Assembly (NCBI GenBank): GCA_002375995.1 | Contig: DFNI01000014.1 | Location: 1-29,490 of the forward strand | Length of the DNA: 29,490 bases | From: Acetothermia bacterium UBA3571 | Lineage (GTDB): Bacteria; Bipolaricaulota; Bipolaricaulia; Bipolaricaulales; Bipolaricaulaceae | Direction of reading: 5' to 3' | Part shown: one piece after another, positions 20,854 through 29,251 of the stretch | Position numbering within the stretch: position 1 is the first letter of the stretch | Layout: every line of letters starts with the position of its first letter | Program-made: the position numbers and the translations under genes | The notes under the pieces: model-generated | What the model saw: the letters and a program-made list of their open reading frames with translations, nothing else | Databases searched by the model: none | Told to the model about the DNA's origin: nothing

Positions 20854-22373
20854 TGTTCGCCAAGGTCCTTTCGGGAACTCCATTTGGAGTGGAAGCCGTC
20901 CTGGTAGAAGTGCAGTGCGATATCTCCCCTGGGATTCCGGGCCTCTCCATCGTGGGCCTCCCAGACAAAGAGGTGACCGAGGCCCGCGAAAGGATCCGCT
21001 CCGCCCTCAAAAACAGCGGCCTCCCTTTCCCCGAGCTCCGGGTCACAGTAAACCTGGCCCCGGCAGATCTCCGCAAGGAAGGGGCGGGGCTTGATCTCGC
21101 GCTGGCCGTGGCCCTTCTGGGGGCGGCGGGGGAGATCCCTCAGGAACGTCTGGAAGGCTTCCTCTTTTTGGGTGAGCTTTCGTTGGACGGGGGACTCCGG
21201 CCGGTGCGGGGCGTCCTCCCCGTGGCCCTGGCCGCCAAGGCGGCGGGGATCGGAGGGATGCTCGTCGCAGCCGAGTCCGCTCCCGAAGCCGCACTGGTGG
21301 AGGGGCTCTCAGTGTACCCCGCCCCTGACCTCCGCACCGCCTACGCCTTCCTCACCGGGGAGGCGGATCTCGAGCCTTTGCCCCACCGGGTCCCCGAGGC
21401 CAAAGGACCAAGGACCTGGCTGGACCTCGCCTTGGTCAGGGGCCAGCTCCACGCCCGCAGGGCGCTGGAAATCGCCGCCGCCGGGGGACACAACCTCATC
21501 ATGGTGGGGCCCCCGGGAACGGGGAAGTCGCTCCTCGCCCGCTGCCTCCCCGGGATCCTGCCCCCCTTATCCCTAGAGGAAGCCCTGGAGGTAACTCGGA
21601 TCTACTCGGTGGCGGGCCTACTTCCCAAGGGGGTGGCGCTCCTGAGGGAGCGACCCTTCCGTGCCCCCCATCACACCATCTCCTACGCGGGTATGGTGGG
21701 AGGAGGAGCCGGCGTTCCCGCCCCGGGGGAGATCACCCTAGCCCACCACGGGGTCCTGTTTTTGGACGAGCTCCCCGAGTTCGACAGAAAGGTCTTGGAG
21801 ACCCTGCGCCAGCCCTTGGAGGACCGCACCATCACCATCACCCGGGCGGGGATCTCTGTCACCTTCCCGGCGGCGTTCACGCTGGTGGGGGCCATGAACC
21901 CCTGTCCGTGCGGGTATTTAGGAGACCCCCACCACCCTTGTCGCTGTCGTCCCCACGAGATCCAACGCTACTGGAGGAAGCTCTCGGGACCGTTCCTGGA
22001 CCGGATAGACCTCTTCGTAAAGGTGCCTAGGCTTTCCCGGGAGGAGCTTTTGGGGGAAGGCAACGGGGAGCCTTCCGAGGCGGTCAGGGCCCGGGTGGAA
22101 GCCGCCCGGGAGATCCAGCGGGAGCGGTTCGGGAAGGCCCGCACCAACGCTGAGATGAACCTCAAGGAGCTTAAACGGTTTTGTACCTTATCCCCCGAGG
22201 CGAAGAACCTCCTTTCTAAAGCCATCGACCACTATGGCCTTTCCGCCCGGGCCTATTCCCGGGTGCTGAAAGTATCGCGTACCATTGCGGACCTGGAAGG
22301 GACCGATATCATAAGGCCCGAACACATCGCCGAGGCGTTACAATATCGGCCGCAGAAGGAGGGTGAGACGTGA
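20853..22373 (+). CDS. comM: ComM/YifB family Mg-chelatase-like AAA+ ATPase
   Basis: A 506-residue protein. The N-terminal domain resembles a Lon-like fold (GIPGLSIVGLPDKEVTEARERIRSAL). The AAA+ module has Walker A GPPGTGKS (219-226), RAPHHTISYAGMVGGG and Walker B VLFLDELPEF (Asp305, Glu306). NPCPCGYLGDP with paired cysteines further on and FLDRIDLFV complete the set. ComM is a hexameric helicase that promotes branch migration of recombining DNA during natural transformation in proteobacteria; the role in this organism is inferred. ATG 20853 follows GGGAGGATGG and shares TGATG with yraN. It overlaps the bamA start by 4 bases. Confidence 0.93.
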   Translation: MFAKVLSGTPFGVEAVLVEVQCDISPGIPGLSIVGLPDKEVTEARERIRSALKNSGLPFPELRVTVNLAPADLRKEGAGLDLALAVALLGAAGEIPQERLEGFLFLGELSLDGGLRPVRGVLPVALAAKAAGIGGMLVAAESAPEAALVEGLSVYPAPDLRTAYAFLTGEADLEPLPHRVPEAKGPRTWLDLALVRGQLHARRALEIAAAGGHNLIMVGPPGTGKSLLARCLPGILPPLSLEEALEVTRIYSVAGLLPKGVALLRERPFRAPHHTISYAGMVGGGAGVPAPGEITLAHHGVLFLDELPEFDRKVLETLRQPLEDRTITITRAGISVTFPAAFTLVGAMNPCPCGYLGDPHHPCRCRPHEIQRYWRKLSGPFLDRIDLFVKVPRLSREELLGEGNGEPSEAVRARVEAAREIQRERFGKARTNAEMNLKELKRFCTLSPEAKNLLSKAIDHYGLSARAYSRVLKVSRTIADLEGTDIIRPEHIAEALQYRPQKEGET

Positions 22374-24517
22374 AGAAGATCCTTTTGGTGCTCCTTCTTT
22401 TTGCCGTGGGCGTGGCCGTATACGGCCAAACCCCGTTCACCGTGGGACGTATCGAGATCATCGGGAACGTACATGTCCCCACCGCAAAAATCCTTAAGAC
22501 CATCGGGTTCAAAGAGGGGGACACCGTCGACGCGTTGAAGGTTAAAGCGGCGGCGAAAGCCTTGGAGGAGATGGGTTATTTCGCCCAAGTGAAGCCCGAG
22601 CTCTCCGTGGAAGACGATACTGTGGTGGTGCGTTTCTACTTGGTCGAGTATCCCCTGATCGAAAAGATCGAGATCCGGGGGCTTCCAGAGTCTCCGAGTT
22701 TCAAGGATGGCCTTATCCCCTTCCTCATCCGTTGGTTATCTCAGGAACTGTACGTTTCCAAGAGCGAGATCATCCATACCTTGGAAGAAAATGGCGTGAA
22801 GAAAGGGGAGGTTCTCAACGCAAAGAACTTCCGCAAGGCTCTCGAGAAGGTGTTGGAAGAGCTCCGCGAAAAAAGCGACGTGGCCACCGTGCAGGTCGCC
22901 GACGCCAAGCCCGAGGGATCCACGTTGGTGATCGAGTTCAAATTCCTCCCCATCCTGGGCCATGTCTTTTCTGGATTGGAGACAGTGCCGGAAGAGGTGG
23001 CCGCGGCTCTCATCCAAGTGCCGGTGGGCAAGGTGGGCCGCATGTCCCAGATTCGGGAAAGCTACCGGCGCCTCCTTTCCTCCGTCTTCTTCCGGGAAGT
23101 GCAGCTCAAGCCTGAGATGGACGAAGAGGGGAAGGGCGTTTACCTCCACTGGGAGCTAAAGGAAAGGGTGCTTCTGTCGGCGCCCACGAAACTCAAGGGT
23201 ATAGAGCTTGTCGGGGTTACCGTCTTCCCACCCGAGCTCCTTTCACAACTTATCGGTGCCTTGCCCGCGGGCGAGGCCACCAACTATGACGTCCTTGTGG
23301 CCCTGAAAGGCGTGTTCGATTACTACATGCGCGAGGGGTACTTCATGGTGGACCTGGTCCCGGAAGGGATCGAGGACGGGGTGCTTAAGGTAAGGGTATT
23401 GGAAGGGGTTATCTCCCGCATCGAGATAACGGGAAATACTCGCACCAAGGAGTCGGTAATCCGCCGGGTGCTCGGCTTGCGCGAAGGGGAACACCTCACC
23501 CAGTCCCGCCTCTTCTCCGCCCAGCAGGCGCTGAAGGCCCTGGGCTACTTCAGCCAAGTGAACTTGGAGCCGGTGCGCCAAGAGGAGGGCCTTGTCCTCC
23601 GTGTATCCGTGAAGGAACTGGAAAAACTGGGCAACATCCGCGGCTCGTTCAGCTACGCGCCCGAGAGCGGAGGAATTGTGGGGAACATCGAGTACACCCA
23701 AAGGAACCTCCTCGGCACTGCCAACGACCTTTCCCTTTCCTTGAAGCACGGGCTCACGGGGGAGGCTTCCACCACCTGGAGCGTCCGCTGGACCTCCTAC
23801 GCCCTCCCTCTTTTGAAAAAGCTTTCCCTCGAGGGCTACCACAAGCTGAAGGAGGAAACCCGAACCCTCGGGGGCAAATTTTCCCTGTCATACCCGGTAG
23901 CCTCCCTTTGGAACCTGGACCTGGGGTTGACTTCGGAGCTGCGGTGGAAAGGGAAGGAAGAGCTTTCGCCGCGGAACGTGCTCGAGGTCGGCTTGACCTA
24001 CGACTCCCGGGACGATCCCTTCTTCTTCCCCCGGCGGGGGATCCTGGGGCGGTTCTCTGTAGCCAAGGCAGGGGATTTCGCCCCGGGGATCCGCTATCTC
24101 TCCCTTAAGTTGGAGCTCGTGGGCTTCCATCCGGTGGATTTCGGCCGGGGCGAAAGTGCCGTCCGAAGCGCGTTGGCGCAGAGGCTCCTTTTCAATTGGG
24201 GCATCGATCTACCCCCGGAATACCGATTCGAGTTCGGCGGGATGAACTCGGTGCGGGGGACGGCCGAGCCGGAGAAGACAGACCGGCTTTTGCTCCTCAA
24301 CACCGAGTTCCGGGTGGAGCTTACCCAAGGTTTCCACGTGGCCCTCTTCTGGGACCTGGGGCTTTCCCTGGCGGATCGTGAGGCGAAGACATCGGCGGGG
24401 ATCGAACTCGCCGCTCGGATCATGGGGAGCTTCGTGCGGATCGATCTCGCGTGGCCGAGCGATCGGCCGTGGAACTGGGTGCCCCAGTTCGAGTTCGGTT
24501 GGGCCCCGATGTTCTGA
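22370..24517 (+). CDS. bamA: Outer-membrane assembly factor BamA (Omp85 family)
   Basis: A 715-residue outer-membrane protein. Residues 1-20 are a signal peptide. Repeated POTRA-like units follow, about five: 23-95, 96-192, 193-266, 274-346 and 347-418; the last two are clearest (IEITGNTRTKESVIRRVLGL). The beta-barrel covers about 421-715 and ends in Phe715, as expected of a beta-signal. The barrel is near 295 residues, against about 390 in E. coli, so loops are short. The L6 loop motif reads VRGT at 628-631 instead of VRGF/Y. It inserts outer-membrane proteins. GTG 22370 follows AAGGAGGG and overlaps comM by GTGA. The next gene encodes an OmpH-like chaperone, supporting the call over other Omp85 members. 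Confidence 0.93.
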   Translation: MKKILLVLLLFAVGVAVYGQTPFTVGRIEIIGNVHVPTAKILKTIGFKEGDTVDALKVKAAAKALEEMGYFAQVKPELSVEDDTVVVRFYLVEYPLIEKIEIRGLPESPSFKDGLIPFLIRWLSQELYVSKSEIIHTLEENGVKKGEVLNAKNFRKALEKVLEELREKSDVATVQVADAKPEGSTLVIEFKFLPILGHVFSGLETVPEEVAAALIQVPVGKVGRMSQIRESYRRLLSSVFFREVQLKPEMDEEGKGVYLHWELKERVLLSAPTKLKGIELVGVTVFPPELLSQLIGALPAGEATNYDVLVALKGVFDYYMREGYFMVDLVPEGIEDGVLKVRVLEGVISRIEITGNTRTKESVIRRVLGLREGEHLTQSRLFSAQQALKALGYFSQVNLEPVRQEEGLVLRVSVKELEKLGNIRGSFSYAPESGGIVGNIEYTQRNLLGTANDLSLSLKHGLTGEASTTWSVRWTSYALPLLKKLSLEGYHKLKEETRTLGGKFSLSYPVASLWNLDLGLTSELRWKGKEELSPRNVLEVGLTYDSRDDPFFFPRRGILGRFSVAKAGDFAPGIRYLSLKLELVGFHPVDFGRGESAVRSALAQRLLFNWGIDLPPEYRFEFGGMNSVRGTAEPEKTDRLLLLNTEFRVELTQGFHVALFWDLGLSLADREAKTSAGIELAARIMGSFVRIDLAWPSDRPWNWVPQFEFGWAPMF

Positions 24518-24546
24518 GAGGCTAAAAAACCTAAGGAGGTAAAAGG

Positions 24547-25449
24547 ATGAAGGGAATCGGTTACGCGATCGTGGTGGCGCTGGTGGCTGGATTCGTGGGG
24601 GGATTGATAGCGGGGTTCGTTATCCCCCAGAAGGGCGGATCCGCGACCGAAGAGCTGACGGCCCGGGTGGAAAGTCTCGAGGCCAAGATAGGGGAGTTCT
24701 CCGCCTACGGGAGCCGTATCCAGGGCGTAGAAGGAAAGGTCGGGGAGTTCGAGGGCAAGCTATCCCAGCTCCAGGGGAAGCTTTCCCACCTCGAGGACAG
24801 GCTGGGAGGGCTGGAACAGAAGGTGGCCGGGCTCGGCACCGCCGGTGGCCCTGGCCTCAAGGTGGGCTACGTGGACGCCGATGCTCTTTTCATCAAAGTT
24901 TTTATCCCCCAAGTCCAGGCCGAGCGGGCCGTTATGGAGGAAAAGAAGCGCGCCATCACCGAGCTCCAGTCGCGCCGGGTGAAGGGCGAGATCGGGGAGG
25001 ATGAATTCAAGCTGCAGTATTACGCCCTCCAGGTAGAACTCCTGCAGGCGCAATACAACGTGGACATGTCCATGCTCGACAAGATGATCGCCTCGCCGGG
25101 GTTCGCCAACCTCAAGGCCGATCTCGAGCGCCTCAGGGAGCAAGCCGCCCCGGCCATGGAGGAGATCCAAAAGCTCTTGGACGAGGCGAAGCTCGGGGTG
25201 GTGGACGAACAGGCCTTCATGGCCAAGTACCAGGCCCTTCAAAACGCCTTCCAGCAGCTGGACCAACTCCTCACCCAGATCGCGGCCCAGAAGATCGTGG
25301 AGGTCACCCAAGCGGTGGCCCAAGAGAAGGGCTACGATCTTGTGCTTCGCCGCAAGGACGTCCTCGTTTTCCGCAACGCCGAGACGGTAGACGACCTCAG
25401 TCCCCTGGTGGAGCAGCGGCTCTGGAAGCTTTTCGCCACTTCGTCTTGA
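24547..25449 (+). CDS. OmpH/Skp-like periplasmic protein with N-terminal membrane anchor
   Basis: A 300-residue protein about twice the length of Skp. Residues 5-27 are a hydrophobic, glycine-rich helix (IVVALVAGFVGGLIAGFVI) with no good cleavage site, so it is probably an anchor. Residues 33-95 form a heptad-like coiled coil with repeated VESLEAK, VEGKVGEFEGKL and LEDRLGGLEQKV. After a Gly-rich break an OmpH domain follows (about 105-290): KVGYVDADALF at its start, helical arms with LQAQYNVD, and VAQEKGYDLVLRRKDVLVF at its end. Skp-like proteins hold unfolded outer-membrane proteins for BamA. Adjacent bamA supports this. ATG 24547 follows AAGGAGG. The anchored form is unusual. Confidence 0.85.
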   Translation: MKGIGYAIVVALVAGFVGGLIAGFVIPQKGGSATEELTARVESLEAKIGEFSAYGSRIQGVEGKVGEFEGKLSQLQGKLSHLEDRLGGLEQKVAGLGTAGGPGLKVGYVDADALFIKVFIPQVQAERAVMEEKKRAITELQSRRVKGEIGEDEFKLQYYALQVELLQAQYNVDMSMLDKMIASPGFANLKADLERLREQAAPAMEEIQKLLDEAKLGVVDEQAFMAKYQALQNAFQQLDQLLTQIAAQKIVEVTQAVAQEKGYDLVLRRKDVLVFRNAETVDDLSPLVEQRLWKLFATSS

Positions 25450-25454
25450 CATAG

Positions 25455-25883
25455 ATGAACGTCGAGGAGCTGAAGCGGTCGCTTCCGGTGGGCTATCCCT
25501 ATCTCCTCATCGACCGGGTGGAGGAACGGGGGGAGGACCGGGTGGTGGCGAAAAAATGCGTCACGGTGAACGAGCCTTATTTCCAAGGGCACTTCCGTCC
25601 CCCGTATCCCTCCATCATGCCCGGGACGATGATCCTGGAGGGGATGGCCCAGACCGCGGGGCTCCTCCTGGAAGAAGGGAAGGTCGCGTTTCTGGGGGCG
25701 GTGGAGCGAGCGCGGTTCCACCGCCCTGTGGTTCCCGGCGATGTGCTCCTGTTCACCGCCCAAGTGGCGCGCCGCCGGGGGCCAGTGTTGCGGGCCGAGG
25801 TACGGGCCGAGGTGGATGGGAAGCTCGTGGCCGAGGCTTTGGTAACGCTCGTGGTGAGGGACGATGTGGGAAAAGATCGTTGA
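25455..25883 (+). CDS. fabZ: 3-hydroxyacyl-ACP dehydratase, FabZ type
   Basis: A 142-residue hot-dog fold enzyme. The FabZ opening reads LPVGYPYLLIDRV (usually LPHRYPFLLVDRV). The catalytic pair His46 (FQGHF) and Glu62 (MPGTMILEGMAQ) is present. It dehydrates beta-hydroxyacyl-ACP in fatty acid synthesis. In most diderms fabZ sits between lpxD and lpxA after bamA-skp; here it follows the OmpH gene directly by 5 bases and no lpx gene is present. The loss of His in the LPHRYP stretch is a departure but that residue is not the catalytic one. ATG 25455 has no ribosome site, so coupling to the previous gene is likely. Confidence 0.92.
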   Translation: MNVEELKRSLPVGYPYLLIDRVEERGEDRVVAKKCVTVNEPYFQGHFRPPYPSIMPGTMILEGMAQTAGLLLEEGKVAFLGAVERARFHRPVVPGDVLLFTAQVARRRGPVLRAEVRAEVDGKLVAEALVTLVVRDDVGKDR

Positions 25884-26775
25884 GTGCGTGCCCAACGTAT
25901 CCGAGGGAAGGAACCAGGAGACCATAAATGCCCTGGTGGCGGCGCTTGAAGGCGTTTCGGAGATCAAGATCCTGGATGTGGAGTCCGATCCGGACCACAA
26001 CAGAAGCGTCCTCACCTTCGCCGGAACCCCGGATGGGGTAAAGGAAGCGGTCCTGGTCCTTTTCCGCGAGGCCATTCCCCGAATCGACCTGAGAAAACAC
26101 AAGGGGGAACATCCCCGGATGGGCGCGGTGGACGTGGTCCCCTTCGTTCCGGTGCGGGGGGTCACCATGGAGGACTGTGTCGCCCTCTCCCGGGACGTGG
26201 GCCGGAAGATCTGGGATCAGTTCCGGGTGCCGGTCTACCTCTACGCCAACTCCGCCACACGTCCCGAGCGGGAAGACCTGGCGGCCATCCGCAAGGGAGA
26301 GTTCGAGGGCTTCTTCGAGAAGATAAAGGATCCTGCGTGGGCCCCGGACTTCGGGGAACCCGAGGTCCATCCCACCGCCGGGGTGGTGGCAGTGGGAGCC
26401 CGGGAGTTCCTCATCGCCTACAACGTCTACCTGAACACAAACGACGTCCGCATCGCCAAGGCCATCGCCAAGGCGATCCGGGGCTCTTCCGGGGGATTGC
26501 GCTACGTCAAGGCCCTGGGGTTCGAGATCAAGGAAAGGGGATTGGTCCAAGTGTCCATGAACTTAACAAACTACAAGAAGACCCCCATCCCCAGGGTCCT
26601 CGAGCTCATCCGCCGTGAGGCGGCCCGGTATGGGGTTTCCGTGGTGGAGTCCGAGATCGTGGGGTTGATACCCCAAGGGGCCTTGGACCAGGTGGTGGAG
26701 TACTACCTCCAGCTTCCCAAGTTGGATCCCCGGATGGTATTCGAGCGGCGCTTGGAGGAGGCCCTCAAAGGTTGA
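25864..26775 (+). CDS. ftcD: Glutamate formimidoyltransferase
   Basis: A 303-residue protein matching the formiminotransferase half of FTCD: ECVPNVSEGRN at 7-17, DPDHNRSVLTFAG, KGEHPRMGAVDVVPFVPVRG with His83, and VYLYANSA. MNLTNYKKTPIPRVLELI and GLIPQGAL are further family marks. It transfers a formimino (or formyl) group between N-formiminoglutamate and tetrahydrofolate. The cyclodeaminase half is absent, as in many bacterial single-domain forms. ATG 25864 lies inside fabZ (20-base overlap). No other histidine-degradation gene is near, so a folate one-carbon role is possible. It overlaps murD by TTGA. Confidence 0.92.
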   Translation: MWEKIVECVPNVSEGRNQETINALVAALEGVSEIKILDVESDPDHNRSVLTFAGTPDGVKEAVLVLFREAIPRIDLRKHKGEHPRMGAVDVVPFVPVRGVTMEDCVALSRDVGRKIWDQFRVPVYLYANSATRPEREDLAAIRKGEFEGFFEKIKDPAWAPDFGEPEVHPTAGVVAVGAREFLIAYNVYLNTNDVRIAKAIAKAIRGSSGGLRYVKALGFEIKERGLVQVSMNLTNYKKTPIPRVLELIRREAARYGVSVVESEIVGLIPQGALDQVVEYYLQLPKLDPRMVFERRLEEALKG

Positions 26776-28058
26776 ACTGGCCTTTCGCCGCGGAAAGGGT
26801 GGCCATTCTGGGCCTGGGGAAGACGGGAAGGGCCCTGATTGTGGCCCTTTCTTCTTTGGGGCTTTCCCTCTTTCTCTCCGAAAAACGGACGCTCACCGAG
26901 GAGGAGAGGACTTTCCTTTCCCGACACCGCGTCCGCTGGGAGGAGGGGGGGCATTCAGAAGCCCTCTGTGACCACGACCTCATCGTGCCGAGCCCTGGGG
27001 TTCCGTCCCACGAGCCGGTGCTTCGGGAGGCCGTCCGGCGGGGGATCCGGGTGGTTTCCGAGCTCGAGGTGGCGTGGCGGCTGGCCCGGCCTTCCTGTGT
27101 GATCGCCGTAACTGGAACCAACGGGAAATCCACCACTGCCGCCCTGGTGGGCCGGATCCTCGCCGCAGCAGGCAAGGATCCGGTGGTAGCGGGGAACATC
27201 GGGACCCCGGCCATCGCTACCGTGGCGGAGGCCGAGGGTCGCCCGTGGGTGTTGGAGGTGAGCTCCTATCAGCTCGAGTGGACGGAGGAGTTCCGCCCAG
27301 AGGTGGGGGTGTTCCTCAACTTCGCCCCAGACCACTTGGACCACCACGGGTCGCTCGGGGCCTACTTCGCCGCCAAAGCCAGGATCTTCCGCCACCAACG
27401 GTGTGGGGACACCGCCGTCCTTTCAGGGGACCTCCTTTCCACTTTATCACCCCGGGCCCGGGTCCTCCTCTACGATGAGTTTCCCCTGCCCTCCCAGTGG
27501 GAGCTCGGGCTTCCCGAACACCTTGTTCTCGATCTCAAGGCCGCTTTCGCCGCAGCGGTGGCCTTATTTCCGGAGATCGCCACGGCGCCGCCCCCCTTCG
27601 AGGCCATCGCCCCTGCCCTGCGGCAGCCCCACCGGATGGAGGTCGTGGGGGAGATCGGGGGCATATCCTTCGTCGACGACTCCAAAGCCACCAACGCCCA
27701 CGCCACCGCCGCGGCCTTGAGGTCCGTCCCGGGTAAGTGTGTCCTCCTTTTGGGAGGACGCCACAAGGGGGGCGGGTACGAGCTCCTCGAGCCCCTTCTG
27801 CGGGAAAAGGTACGGCTCTGCATCCTCTTCGGGGAATCTCGGGGGTTCTTTGCCGAGCTCCTCTCCGGGTGGGGGATCCCGTTTGAGACGGCCTCATCAC
27901 CCGAGGAATGCCTGAAAAAAGGCTTCCTTTTCGCCCAACCGGGGGACTGGGTTCTGCTTTCGCCTGCCTGCGCCTCTTTCGACCAGTTCGAAAATTACGC
28001 CCATCGGGGACGGGTCTTCCGGGAGGCCTTCGGACGCATTTCCCGCATGCTCCGGTAA
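26772..28058 (+). CDS. murD: UDP-N-acetylmuramoyl-L-alanine--D-glutamate ligase
   Basis: A 428-residue Mur ligase. The N-terminal UDP-binding domain opens with VAILGLGKTGRA. The ATP loop GTNGKST is at 115-121 (Lys119). EVSSYQLEW and NFAPDHLDHHGS belong to the central domain. PHRMEVVGEIGGISFVDDSKATN marks the C-terminal domain. It adds D-glutamate in peptidoglycan precursor synthesis. The start is TTG 26772, sharing TTGA with the previous stop; no ATG is nearby and family homology begins within 10 residues. It leads into ftsW and murG, the normal dcw order. Confidence 0.95.
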   Translation: MNWPFAAERVAILGLGKTGRALIVALSSLGLSLFLSEKRTLTEEERTFLSRHRVRWEEGGHSEALCDHDLIVPSPGVPSHEPVLREAVRRGIRVVSELEVAWRLARPSCVIAVTGTNGKSTTAALVGRILAAAGKDPVVAGNIGTPAIATVAEAEGRPWVLEVSSYQLEWTEEFRPEVGVFLNFAPDHLDHHGSLGAYFAAKARIFRHQRCGDTAVLSGDLLSTLSPRARVLLYDEFPLPSQWELGLPEHLVLDLKAAFAAAVALFPEIATAPPPFEAIAPALRQPHRMEVVGEIGGISFVDDSKATNAHATAAALRSVPGKCVLLLGGRHKGGGYELLEPLLREKVRLCILFGESRGFFAELLSGWGIPFETASSPEECLKKGFLFAQPGDWVLLSPACASFDQFENYAHRGRVFREAFGRISRMLR

Positions 28059-28177
28059 AGGGTTACCTACCTCACGGACACCCCGCACCTTTTTCGCTAC
28101 CTTTTCGCCTCTTTTGGGGACCCAAGTTTCGTTCTTCCGAGGGGAAGTTTGGGACACACTTCCCCCTGCGAGCTCTC
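28059..28177 (+). promoter_or_regulatory. murD-ftsW gap with a hairpin close to the ftsW start
   Basis: This 119-bp gap is the longest in the plus-strand run. It is rich in pyrimidine with several CTTTT runs (28088-28116). GGGGAAGT (28141-28148) and ACTTCCCC (28158-28165) form a perfect 8-bp stem with a 9-base loop, 12 bases before the ftsW ATG. CCCAA (28121-28125) can compete by pairing with TTGGG (28149-28153). It has no T tract after it, so it is not an obvious terminator. A translation-control or RNA-processing role is possible. Confidence 0.45.
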
Positions 28178-29251
28178 ATGGTGGGAAAACTCGAAGGGCG
28201 GGTTTTGCTGGTCACCGTATCACTCCTGGTTTTGGGCCTGATCTTCGTCTACTCGGCGAGCTTCCCCCTGGCCCTGCGTTTGTTCCACGAGGAGATGGGG
28301 TTTCTGAAGCGACAGCTCCTCGGGGCTGCGTTGGGGGTGATGCTCCTTTTGGCCTTCTGGCATATAGATTATCGCCTCTGGGCCCGCCTCTCTCCTATCC
28401 TACTGGGCCTTACCTTCGGGGGGCTTTTCCTCACCCTGGTGCCCCGAATCGGGACGGGAGGGCGCTGGATCTCCCTCGGCCCGCTCACCCTTCAGCCTTC
28501 TGAGTTCGGAAAGCTCGCCCTCCTTTTTTTCCTCGCCGGCACCTCGGTGGAGCGGGACCTGGAGGACTTCCGCAAGGGGATAGTCCCTTACATCTTCCTC
28601 CTCGGGATCTTCGGCCTCTTTTTCTTGGCGCAACCGGATTTCGGGATGTTCCTCCTGTACGCAGCCCTCACCTTCTTCATGCTGTGGATGGCCGGAGCCC
28701 GGACACGACACCTGGTGGGGGTGGGAGCGCTGGGGCTCCCCTTGCTCGGCGGCCTTTTGGCCCTCGCTCCCTATAGGTTGGGGCGGATCCTCGCCTTCTT
28801 GGACCCGGAAAGCTTCCGCCACTCCTACGGCTACCAGGTCTACCAGTCCATGTTGGCCCTGGGGTCCGGGGGGATATTGGGTCGGGGCCTGGGGGCTTCG
28901 CGGGCGAAGTTCTTCTACCTCCCTTCGGCCCACAACGACTTCATCTTCGCCGTGGTGGGAGAGGAGACGGGTCTTTTGGGCGCCCTGCTCCTCGTCCTTT
29001 TGCTTGTGGCCCTGGTGGCCTTGGGGTACGCGGTGGGCCGGGAGGCACCCGATAGGCTGGGAGCGCTTTTAGCCTTTGGGGCCGCGTTCCTTTTGGGTTT
29101 CCAGGCCCTCCTCAATTTAGGGGTGGTAGTGGGGGTCTTCCCCGTCACCGGCCTTACTCTCCCCTTCGTTTCATACGGGGGAAGCTCCCTGGCGGTCTCG
29201 TTGGGGTTGGTAGGGGTTGTGCTCGGAGTGGCTCGGGAGGCTGAGGCATGA
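28178..29251 (+). CDS. ftsW: Peptidoglycan glycosyltransferase FtsW (SEDS family)
   Basis: A 357-residue polytopic membrane protein with about ten hydrophobic helices. SEDS marks are LVYSAS-like text at the start (LIFVYSAS), GGRWISLGPLTLQPSEFGKLAL, FLAQPDFG, SAHNDFIFAVVGEETGLLGA and PVTGLTLPFVSYGGSS. SEDS proteins polymerise lipid II. The neighbours murD and murG make FtsW (division) more likely than RodA. ATG 28178 has no ribosome site; the frame is open further upstream but runs into murD, and family homology begins here. It shares ATGA with murG. Confidence 0.93.
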   Translation: MVGKLEGRVLLVTVSLLVLGLIFVYSASFPLALRLFHEEMGFLKRQLLGAALGVMLLLAFWHIDYRLWARLSPILLGLTFGGLFLTLVPRIGTGGRWISLGPLTLQPSEFGKLALLFFLAGTSVERDLEDFRKGIVPYIFLLGIFGLFFLAQPDFGMFLLYAALTFFMLWMAGARTRHLVGVGALGLPLLGGLLALAPYRLGRILAFLDPESFRHSYGYQVYQSMLALGSGGILGRGLGASRAKFFYLPSAHNDFIFAVVGEETGLLGALLLVLLLVALVALGYAVGREAPDRLGALLAFGAAFLLGFQALLNLGVVVGVFPVTGLTLPFVSYGGSSLAVSLGLVGVVLGVAREAEA

